Assembly (NCBI RefSeq): GCF_964340395.1
Contig: NC_135568.1
Span: 17,432,776 to 17,496,775, forward strand
DNA length: 64,000 bases
Direction: 5' to 3'
Source of the DNA: Glandiceps talaboti
Taxonomy: Eukaryota > Hemichordata > Enteropneusta > Spengelidae
This document shows positions 54,321 through 64,000 of this stretch, in pieces. The notes below the pieces were generated by a model, which did no database searches, had not been told where the DNA came from, and worked only from the letters and a program-made list of their open reading frames with translations. Numbering within the stretch: the first letter of the stretch is position 1; each line of letters starts with the position of its first letter. A program made the position numbers and the translations under genes.

Positions 54321-54402
54321 TATAAATGTAGTGTTTAGCTAGACATATGCATGGGTGAGAAATGTTGGATAATAAGTACTGCTCATTGTAACACGTGTCT
54401 TA

Positions 54403-54750
54403 GGCCTAAAACAAACTGTGTGGTTCCGATTACGCTCAATTATAGCATAGGTGGGGTAGGTAGATTTGTTTGCTTTTCACGTGTTAGTATCTAGTTCAGG
54501 TAGTTATGTTTTCCGTTGTTTTCCATATTGTCTCTGTGTTATTGGTTTCTTATCATCAGACGTACAAACAACCATTACAGATTGGAAGAACATTTTTATT
54601 GTCTTTTTAAGGTAAACGTGATGTCAGTTTCCGCGTCCACTGTTTCTCGCGAGACTTCACACAATCTTCGCGATTTTATTTGTTTTCTCGAATACGTGTA
54701 CGTAAAACAATTTAAGGTTGGCAGTGAAAAACTAGGTGGGGTTCACTGAA
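54403..54750 (+). mobile_element. Family A element, copy 3
   Basis: Starts GGCCTAAAACAAACTGTGTG with TA before it. Runs through TTTTCCGTTGTTTTCCATAT and AGTTTCCGCGTCCACTGTTT to GGCAGTGAAAAACTAGGTGG, where the right inverted end is lost. It has more CpG than copies 1 and 2 at matching positions, for example CGCGTCCACTGTTTCTCGCG against CACATCCACTATTTCTTGC in copy 2. Confidence 0.78.
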
Positions 54751-54787
54751 ATTGGTCAATTATTTTCTTAAAAAGACACCAAATATG

Positions 54788-55119
54788 TTAATTAGATGTC
54801 AATATTATCTGTAGGTAGTGTAGTAGCAGGTTTAAATGTTGAATCTTGTTACTGGAATATCGTTCAGACAACCTCAACATATTCACTGAGAATTGTTAAA
54901 ATACCAATAAGTATACACTGTAGTAATCAGGGGTCTATATTGTCAATAAGTAGTATAGAAACTGGTTTGAACCGTGATTGCCATTGAGGGTGTCGATTTT
55001 GGGAGCGGACCTAAATTATTTTGATTTGATTTTGTCGTACATACAGCTACAAAAAATATGTTTACCCACAGGTGATGCAATACTGTTTAGGGTGTACGGT
55101 ATGAGGAGTAAGTTATTGT
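54788..55119 (-). mobile_element. Family F dispersed repeat, copy 3
   Basis: Reverse orientation relative to 23071-23445, with near identity over GTAAACATATTTTTTGTAGC. It lies just right of family A copy 3. Confidence 0.68.
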
Positions 55120-55837
55120 ACCTAACAAAACGTACCAAATGAAGCAATAACTTAGCTTTAAAGTTATTGTATATATCAAGTTAGTGAGATACACATATAC
55201 ATTTTTTGTATGTGAGTTTACATAACCTAATAAAGATTTAGGCCACATGGTTCGTATGCATCGAAATGTCGCGTTTATGATGACAACGACTTCAAACAAA
55301 TTGTAACCCGTCGCCTATGTTATACTTTGCCCACTCAAATCTTAAGCTGTGTGTGACTTGGTAAGGTAACAAATTTTCCTCGACCATTGTTCAGTGTTAT
55401 TCATCAAAATCCCCAGTCTACTTGTAACCCGGCGTAAATTAAATTAATAACATGCAAATAAAGCTTGATAATTTTCTACACCCCACTTCGCCCATCCACC
55501 TGCGTTCAGTATCATATTTCAGTGGCAAATCGTCAACCCTTGAATATAATAGTTTGAAGCGTTCCAAGAAAATGTCTTCAAAGACGCAAGGGAGTTTTTT
55601 GCTTAATTAGTTTTGGCATTCACAAGACTAGTACTTTACACAGTGGACTGAACATTCTAATTTACCGACAATTTAGGTCGACGTTATTTCGAGAAAAACA
55701 CGCTGTGAACCTTTACATTAATTTTGTTGTTTACCTCCCTAGGTTATCGTGATAAATAGTCTTATTAGCCGTTAGACCGTGACTAATTCCTTGAAAACTA
55801 TTCACCAACTGTAGGGAAAGCTTTTGCCATACCAATG
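55120..55837. other. Non-coding sequence
   Basis: Nothing recognised. Confidence 0.4.
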
Positions 55838-55852
55838 TCTGTCTGTCGACGC

Positions 55853-55928
<76 letters not shown>

Positions 55929-55965
55929 GTCTGTCTGTCCGTCTGTCTGTCCGTCCATCTGTCTA
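55838..55965. repeat. (CTGT)n array
   Basis: CTGT repeats with an internal ATCTATCTGT and CCGTC variants towards the end. Confidence 0.95.
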
Positions 55966-57372
55966 CATAATGTTATAGTCGTTATTATCGTGGCCTGAAA
56001 TAGTTTTAAATCCCTCCTGGGACTGCTATTCTTATTTATTTCCTTCAACAAAAACTGTTTTGTCATTCTTTTTAACGTACTTAGGGGCGTGATACATAGT
56101 TCAATGTAATGGATGAAAAACTAAATTATTTTACTTTGGGGATGGGGGTGGGGAGGGAGGTTGAGCCATTTCAGATCTCATCCTACAAAATCGATTTTAC
56201 TTTGAATGGATCGGTTTGTATTCGTAAATGTCCATATTTCTAAAAGCATGTCTAATTGAGAAATGGAAGAAGTTTCGCTACAGTAAAATTAAAAATGTAT
56301 GGCACTAAAATAAAGTAATGAAGAGTCAACGAAAGAACGATTTTTTAAACTACATACCGACTTTTGTATTCATAGCACTACATACTACTACATATTGATT
56401 TGAAATTGATTGTGCTGTCCGAAACATTTCAATTTTGGCCAATTTAGTTAGGGGGTCTGAGGCCTAACTAAAAGAATGTGGTTTTTTATCCGACATTGAT
56501 CACAAATCTCGCTCCTTAATGTTGTTGTATTCATTGAAACATATATAGTGGCCTACTATAGAATCCAATCCGTAACCCATACTGTTGACAAATCGGTAAA
56601 GTATACCTTGCATCGTACTGTTTACACACGGACATCAAGCCAGAGTACATAGCCTTCCGTAAATGTAACTAGTTATACGTAAACGAAATGTAACGTTAAT
56701 AATAAAAGGTTCTGTATATATACCTATGCAGCAAATAACGCGAAATTGTGAAAACAACAGTTACTGCATGCGATGGTCGACCCACAAGAAGGTCATGCCT
56801 ATGAATATAACTTGCACAGAGTATACAATGGAACAAACGTAAGGATATAATCTTAGCATTCTTCTTCTAAATTTCATCCCAGAATGCCATGAACAAGTCA
56901 AAGACTAAATCGCAATACTTTTCAAATTGATAGATTAAATACCTATAGTGTTAATTTTCCTCTTGCAGCGAATGTTTGTTGGGTATTACTGATGAACGCT
57001 GGACCCAATATATGTACTGTGTATACCACAGCCCGTTTTAGAAAATGAACGGCTGGGGTAAGGATATCAGAACACGGGGTTGAGTTTTATACAAAGGTTG
57101 TTAGAGGCTTTAGCCAGTACAGTGTGATATTGTTCAAATTTTAAGGTTGGTCGAGTCCAGTGTTCTTTTTAGGTGCGCCTTTTATTGTTACAGTTATTGA
57201 ATCGAACATGCTGAGAAGAGAATGAAATGCGCTGACACAGCTGTATATTATAATTCCCTCATTGCACAGTATACTATGACTCTAGTTCTCCATATAAGCT
57301 TAGACAACCAGGTCTGAGGTATAAGGCTGGATGATCGACCTTGCTAGCCTTACGAGTGGAGGGAACACTTAC
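55966..57372. other. CpG-containing non-coding sequence
   Basis: No gene recognised. At 57157 the string CAGTGTTCTTTTTAGGTGCG resembles a decayed family E end. Confidence 0.4.
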
Positions 57373-57502
57373 AAGGTCGACCGTCCAGATGACTACAAAG
57401 GCAATATTGTCTCCTACACGTCCTCGTCCTACTTCATAACTCATTTCTGCTACTTGAATGACATTTCGCAATTCACGCATCATTGAATCAGCACCCATTA
57501 CA
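57373..57502 (-). CDS. Candidate internal exon, unrecognised protein
   Basis: A 130-bp minus-strand segment between a plausible acceptor (CTATATTTATATAG) and a strong donor (CTT followed by GTAAGTG). It is open through one base plus 43 codons, with protein-like composition, for example MRELRNVIQVAEMSYEVGRG followed by a hydrophobic stretch and WTVDL. The open frame would continue past the donor to 57274. I do not recognise a family. The acceptor has a weak pyrimidine tract and no neighbouring exon was found, so chance is a real alternative. Confidence 0.22.
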
Positions 57503-57719
57503 CTATATAAATATAGACTAAAACTCTGGAATGTTGACATTTCTAATCAGTATATCATTAATCATTAATGACAGTAAATCATCACTTTTAGGTTTAATTA
57601 AACACTCAGCTACAATACACTGGATAATGTTTTATTGCAACGCGAAGACAACAAAACAAGAAGGTCGTGATATGGCTTTTACTTTCTGTAGAGGTTATAT
57701 AAAAACAAAGACTTCAGCC

Positions 57720-57885
57720 TACATACATACATGTACACACACACACACACACATACATACATACATACATACATACATACATACATACATACATACACAC
57801 ATACACACATACACACACACATACATACATACATACATACATACATACATACATACATACATACATACATACATACATACATACA
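57720..57885. repeat. (ACAT)n array with CA segments
   Basis: CA runs at 57735-57751 and 57795-57820 inside ACAT repeats. Confidence 0.96.
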
Positions 57886-58701
57886 CTATCTATAAGTGTG
57901 TTAAACCAAGTAACCCTCCAATGAAAACAGTCATAACTATCATGTGTAAAATGAAGGATAGCGAAAGATAGTTGTTTCTACAATCGTGTATGTTATTCAC
58001 CTCTACTGCGGAAAACTTGATATTTGTAGAGACAGGTGTCAACTTAGTCACTAAGTAGTATCCAAGTAGGTCGGGTGTAAACTGGCAATATTAATAAGCA
58101 CGAATTTCTTCTTTTCTACACGACCATATATTTGAACACGTTCCGCTTCGCATACTACGCTATCTAAAGCACGGTCAACGTTTAATTAAGCAGGCAAAGC
58201 TGGAAACTAAATCAACATTTAAACTTCGAAATCTAATTTCCGAAAGTAGGTGATTCAACAGCTTGAGGCAATAGATACGCTGTATGGAGTATATATCCCT
58301 GTATGGTTGTCAGCAAACATGGTTCCTCTTTCCTGCGAAGACACGAAAACAGTTTCACGTTTTACACGTCCGCTTTATATTCAAGGCGACAGCGTGCGCC
58401 TTCGAAATATTCTTATAAGTTATATACAGTAATTGTGGCACCGTCACCTTGACAAATGACGTGATAGAGGACTCTCCTGGGGGTTCGTCCATTGCCTACA
58501 AGAAAATCTAAAAATATCTCTACCTAAGTGAAGCCGTAAAAATATCTTAACGATGTAAACAAACTCTTAAAATTTCGAGGAACATTGCCCTGTTTTTGAG
58601 GTCAATTGTATCAATGTCAGCATCTCTTGTCGTATTTGCGCTAACTGTCGGGAAAAAAATGAACCCCCATGTCAGTTCTTGTCGTCATATTGGATTTATT
58701 T
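57886..58701. other. CpG-containing non-coding sequence
   Basis: Nothing recognised. Confidence 0.4.
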
Positions 58702-58947
58702 TAAGAACCAATTACTGACTTGTGGCTCCAACCTTTAAGTCCTTGGGCCCTTGATATGGTTTGTAGTAGATTCCTCCTCAAAGTAACGTCTAATAAGTGA
58801 CTAGATTAGCAATTGTATCACCCAAGATAGTTCGCTGGCCTCACAGACAAATGAAACGAATGGTACAGAGGACAAGATAACATAATTCAATGACACGTGC
58901 TAGCACATGCACGCTCCGTTCCCGCCACCCCCCCCCCCCACAAAACA

Positions 58948-58987
<40 letters not shown>

Positions 58988-59055
58988 TACACATACATTT
59001 TCACACTCAGTCACACACATCAATATGACAGGCAGATAGACAGATCGACAGATAG

Positions 59056-59135
<80 letters not shown>

Positions 59136-59235
59136 TCGGTGAGTATCAATCTGCTAAGACAGTGCTCTATACCGCAGTGGCAGAGCGCAATAAGAACCAA
59201 TTACTGACTTGTGGCTCCAATATATATATATATAT
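58702..59235. repeat. Composite: 30-bp direct repeat enclosing CA/TA arrays and a 57-bp core
   Basis: A 30-bp string beginning TAAGAACCAATTACTGACTT is present identically at 58702-58731 and 59191-59220. Between the copies lie about 190 bp of unique DNA, a C tract (58929-58939), a CA run (58949-58979), GACAGATAG-type repeats, a pure TA run (59060-59133) and the core ACTCGGTGAGTATCAATCTG...CAGTGGCAGAGCG (59134-59190). A further TA run follows the second copy. The core returns at 60009-60065. Confidence 0.85.
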
Positions 59236-59333
59236 TAGCATAGAACATACACTTTTGAAACACTACACATTATATTTTAGAGAAAGCAAAACTGAAGCTA
59301 TCGACATATTCACTCGTCTAAAGTTATTGGCTG

Positions 59334-59441
59334 GTCACGTGACACATCATTGGCATCATGTGATAAAGTCTAAAAGCTTATCTCAATAAGGGTGTAGGTC
59401 ATTCTTTTGTCGCATATATTTAAGTTATGGGTCACGTGACC
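59334..59441. promoter_or_regulatory. Two GTCACGTGAC palindromes 97 bp apart
   Basis: Exact 10-bp palindromes at 59334-59343 and 59431-59440; the second extends to 12 bp, GGTCACGTGACC. This is the consensus bound by MITF/TFE-type bHLH-zip factors. No gene start is seen beside them, so regulatory function is only a possibility. Confidence 0.3.
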
Positions 59442-59675
59442 TATTAAATCTACAGGTGTGGACGATAGCTTCCAATTTTCTTTCATTAGATATCCAGTTC
59501 TATGTTAATAAGATAACCTAAACAAATAACCCAGTGAGCTTGCATCAATGAGATTGGCATTGTGTAAACTAAACAAAGTCGACATGGAAAGTGAGCAAGA
59601 AGGCTTGCGTGTAATTAAAAAAGTAGTAACCCTTCTGTCAACTTATTTTTAAAATTCGAATTATAAAACAGACAA
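59442..59675. other. Non-coding sequence
   Basis: Nothing recognised. Confidence 0.4.
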
Positions 59676-60130
<455 letters not shown>

Positions 60131-60131
<1 letters not shown>

Positions 60132-61506
60132 ATAAGAGGACTGTTATAGTACATAGACACTCGAAGTGAGAAACTACCTCCTAAAGTAATAATGGATGCC
60201 ATTTCTATTTAATATTATTTCACTATTTTTCATCATACATTATAACTTCTGTATCCTGGTCATTTTTTTATTATTATTTGTAAGTTTCTCTTGTTATAAC
60301 TTTGTATATATTGTCTAATTTTCTTCATTGAGTGAGGTCAAACTTGATTACTTGTTTTGTCAACTATTTTTGTCCTCATTTCTACGCCTGCTCATTGACA
60401 AATTTATTTTGTTTTTTGCACTCATTTTTTTTATAGTTTCAGTTGTACAATTGTTAATCTAGTGGAAATTAAGTATTTAACATGAAAGGTTTGTAATGTT
60501 TAATTAAAGTCTGCAGATGATCATTGGTGCGTCAAAGTCATTTTGCTATTTTGTTTAGGATCAGTGTGTACGGTACGGTAAGTCATGTGTTAATGTATAT
60601 TTGAGAGTTTTAGCCATGCTTACTTTATTCAGTTGCCATGACCTTTTGTGTAAAAAGCCACTTGAGGTTCAAACAACCAAATGACCTTTCTGTGATGATT
60701 TGTTCAACACATAACCAAAAACAATATTGTCAAAGGTCGGTTTTAAATACATCAATTAAGATCCCAATAACTATATTATTCATATGCAAGGAATATTATA
60801 TGTATGACAACATAACATTACATTGCAGGAGGTGATGCTTATCAATATGTGTATTCAAGTAATTGGGGATAATGAAATAAAATATCTAAAAAATAAATAA
60901 CATTGAAGATATACTTCCACACAGAATATGGTGATGATTTGACAAGAGTATCTTTCTACGCACTTTGCATCGCTAAGGTACAAAATCCGTCTGCATTGCC
61001 TTTAGGCATACAACTTTTTTCAACTATTGACATCGCAGATCACATAGTAACATTGAATAGCGATGGACGTACTTGCATTATTACAGACAGAGCTGAAGGA
61101 CAAATACGTGATCGCCATGCTGTCAGTTTTCTTTCGATTATTTGAAAGGACCTCGTATCTAGATAAGAACACCTAAATCTCTATGTTGTAATCATGCTGC
61201 GATCAAAATGACGTGCTCGACCTTAACAGCTTACAGTCATGTGCTTAATTGCTTTATTGTGAGGACACTTGTTACAATAATTCAAATGTGACCTTGTCAT
61301 AACCTTCCATCCTCATAAAATTAAATTGATATGCTAATTTAGAATAATTTAGTATAAATAAAGGACGCGGTGTTGAGAAAACCAGCATATTTTGCAAATC
61401 AAACCACGCCATCAATTTAAAGAGTTTAAAAATAATAATACTAATATTATATGGAGAAATTTCAGCATTATTGCTCTATGATACGTGTCGTGTTTTATTC
61501 ACACAG
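60131..61506. other. Non-coding sequence
   Basis: No gene recognised. The 80-codon plus frame at 60903-61145 has moderately protein-like residues (NSDGRTCIITDRAEGQIRDR) but no clean splice borders. Confidence 0.4.
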
Positions 61507-61673
61507 TGGTTGTAAAACGTGACGAATTGAAACAAGTCAATTCATACACTCCATTTCAACTCGGAAAAAAATGGGGACATTCAACATATCAATGCAATGG
61601 AAATAAAGGTTTCTTGTTGGATTGTAAGAGGAAACAAGGAGATGGAGGATATACAGTAAAGAGAACTATATGA
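61507..61673 (+). CDS. Candidate exon ending at a stop codon, unrecognised
   Basis: After a fair acceptor (GTTTTATTCACACAG) a frame stays open for about 54 codons to TGA at 61671-61673. Its composition is polar and Lys-rich (KRDELKQVNSYTPFQLGKKW, then a Cys/Gly/Lys-rich tail), unlike the Leu/Phe/Ile mixture of most chance frames here. If real it would be a terminal coding exon. No polyadenylation signal was found close behind; an ACAT array starts at 61704. No family is recognised and chance is possible. Confidence 0.2.
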
Positions 61674-61703
61674 TGGGTACACGAACAGGTTACAATGAAC
61701 GTA

Positions 61704-61738
61704 CATACATACATACATACATACATACATACACACAT

Positions 61739-61773
<35 letters not shown>

Positions 61774-61840
61774 GTATAGCGGACAGGGAAGCAGGCAGGC
61801 ACGAAAGCAGGTATATAACGTAAGGCAGATAGACATATGC

Positions 61841-61931
<91 letters not shown>

Positions 61932-61932
61932 G
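61704..61932. repeat. (ACAT)n and two (ACAG)n arrays
   Basis: ACAT at 61704-61738, ACAG at 61739-61773, a 70-bp degenerate spacer, then a long pure ACAG run at 61843-61931. Confidence 0.97.
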
Positions 61933-62630
61933 GACAGGACAGGACAGACACAATGGCTGACTTTCTATCCGTCTGTGTTTCTCGTCTGATGTGCGTCCTG
62001 ACGTATACTTATTCACCTGCCATTTTAGTAAGGTTGCCGGCATGCTGGCTGTCAGCCTTAAAATAAACCCAGGATTGACTAAACAGACAAGTACGATTAG
62101 AATAAGGAGAGAAAAAGGAGGATTTATGAAAGCTACATGCAACATCACCTTGTCTGTTCTTAATTTGTTGTCAATCTGAACTTTACATTATCTTGATCCC
62201 AGGAGATCGTCATTAATGTCCTTGTATTGAATATTTTGTTAATCCATTCGGTAGGGATGCACACGTGTAATGAATCAACTCAACATATTGAGTACACGTA
62301 TGTGTACGTGAGACAGATACCATGTATACTGTAAATTTCAACAGAAAAGCAACAACGAGCTCTTTGAGTTCTGGAGTGTATTTCCCCATTTATTAAACAC
62401 CAAAGTAGGTCTCCTGCAGAATGAATGGCTTCTTGACGTCGGTTGGCAAATGGTGGACACGTGAGTATTTCCAACAATCAGACGTAACCGGGATTATGAT
62501 TGGCTACTAGATTCAATCTCAGAATAAGGCAGAGGTGATCACTTCCATTCATACTATTGCTTTAAATATGCAATATAAAGATTTGTCTATATGCTAAGGG
62601 CTGTGAATTCAGAAATGTCTGTCTGTCAGT
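61933..62630. other. Non-coding sequence
   Basis: Nothing recognised. Confidence 0.4.
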
Positions 62631-62635
62631 CTGTA

Positions 62636-62666
<31 letters not shown>

Positions 62667-62708
62667 ATGTATGTATGTATGTATGTATGTATGTATGTAC
62701 GTACGTAC
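62631..62708. repeat. TG run and (GTAT)n array
   Basis: A short TG run (62636-62650) passes into GTAT repeats and ends in GTACGTACGTAC. Confidence 0.95.
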
Positions 62709-63699
62709 GAACCAACAGGTTGCCACAATTACAGTTTCGTAAAACGATTTAATTTAACAACTGTTGACATTATCAAAATAATACAAAAGTAGGACAGGGA
62801 CAACAACAATACTGTCAAATTCTATAAAACCGTTATAAAAATATTAAAATTCAAAAAACAGGTCACCCTTCTGAGAATTGCCCAGGGAGTTATTAATGAC
62901 TGAATTGTGGATAAAAACGAAAATATTAAGGTATTTGTTCGAGCAGAAAGTGGGTCGAAAGAGTTGACCACAACGGTGATTGATAGAGGGGACGCAAAAA
63001 ATTGACACACGCAAATTATGTCAGCCATTGATTTCAGAATTTCATAAAGAAAGAATAGGTCGAGGGATTTTTGACGGCTCTCAAGAGAAGGAAACAGAAA
63101 TCTCAACAACGCTCATGATACAGTTTCCTCGAGTAATCTATTCACGAATGAAAGCACAGGTGATTAATAAACTTCTGCTGAACTCTTTCCAGTTTCTGAA
63201 TCAGATATTATAGTTTGATGTGGAGCCCAGATAGACAATCGGTTTGGCTTCTGACAGCAGAGACGTACAGCTCTGTGATTAAAATGTTTTGAAGGTGTGC
63301 CTGATAAAACTTAACATCCTTCAAAACATCCGAGATTCTACATATTACTTAAACTCATACAATTATTCTTTTTCCTAAAAATAAACCAGGATAGTAACAT
63401 AATTATGAATAAATTATGTCCATGGCATGTTACTAAAACATTCGGGATACAAACTGTATACATATAATATACCCACATGCCAAACAAGGGAACGAAAAAG
63501 TAATCAATAAAAATAACACAAAAAAAGAACAACATACAACAATTAACATATTTTACAATGACAAGTCAAAGGTATGCTAATGTTTATTTTCAATAAACAA
63601 TTAAAAATACAACACTAAATGAATGATATTGGTGATTTTAGAAACAGCTTCCAAGAAGTGAAGCAATGTGATATAGATGTTATAACATAAACAATATAT
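62709..63699. other. Non-coding sequence
   Basis: Nothing recognised. Frames of 62-95 codons on both strands overlap and lack coding signals. Confidence 0.4.
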
Positions 63700-64000
63700 A
63701 TAACAGCAATTTACATCACAATACATCCCAACACAACACAATACAACGCAACTCACCGCAACACAAACATGACAGCACACCACAGCACAGCAAAACACAA
63801 CACAACACAATACAATACAATACAACAAAGTAAATCGTAACACAACACAAGGCATCGCAACGCACCGCACCGCATCGCACCTCAACACAACACAACACAA
63901 CACAACAAAACACAACACAACACAACACAACACAACACATCACATCACATCACGACACGACACGACACGACACGACACACCACAACAGAACACAACACAA
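63700..64000. repeat. Degenerate ACACA pentanucleotide repeat
   Basis: CAACA and CACAA words every five bases, with GCATC, CACGA and TACAA variants; runs off the window end. It is the reverse complement of the TTGTG motif seen at 31500-31828. Cys/Val-rich minus frames over it are artefacts. Confidence 0.9.

Overview
The window reads as non-coding nuclear DNA of an animal, most likely a marine invertebrate. It is AT-rich and crowded with microsatellites, minisatellites and short DNA transposons with terminal inverted repeats, and it has no compact reading frames. A molluscan or other lophotrochozoan source is a weak guess. It rests on a decayed repeat near 15.3-15.6 kb and on the mix of ACAG, ACAT and GA arrays. 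No intact gene, rRNA or tRNA gene and no CRISPR array is visible. Bacterial-style operons, ribosome binding sites and terminators do not apply.

The window has two domains. From 1 to about 37.2 kb the DNA is CpG-poor and holds few long microsatellites. It carries most of the miniature transposons and several minisatellites: a 42-bp repeat at 1.5-2.4 kb, a 61-68-bp repeat at 4.86-5.19 kb, a perfect 75-bp duplication at 14.2 kb and a degenerate ~65-bp repeat at 21.1-21.6 kb. From about 37.2 kb to the end CpG is roughly four times as frequent by eye. Long CT, TA, ACAG, ACAT and CA arrays occur every few kilobases. The change is consistent with a methylated, CpG-depleted gene body or intron on the left and unmethylated intergenic DNA on the right, but nothing here proves that.

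Repeat families recognised by comparing the window with itself: family A (225-599, 34870-35190, 54403-54750), with GGCCT ends and a TAA target duplication; family B (641-866, 7105-7409, 23600-24185), fold-back elements; family C (12826-13088, 21738-21993); family D (17903-18264, 20100-20418), with long inverted arms and TTA target duplications; family E, with CAGTGTTCTCCC ends (a 2.34-kb element at 31829-34172, an orphan end at 18720-18810 and perhaps one at 57157); and family F (23071-23445, 35657-35960, 54788-55119). Single elements with inverted ends lie at 10016-10251, 27546-27855, 29107-29812, 29911-30172, 50876-51217 and 52694-53065. A tRNA-derived SINE relic lies at 19640-19955, and a decayed piggyBac-like end with a possible transposase fragment lies at 17431-17903.

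Three short open segments with fair to good splice-like borders (28258-28387, 57373-57502, 61507-61673) are the best candidates for exons. None was recognised as a known protein and all are low confidence. The most unusual structure is at 58.7-60.5 kb. There a 57-bp core, present twice and each time inside a TA array, is followed by a 19-30-bp copy of nearby single-copy DNA and then by more TA repeat.
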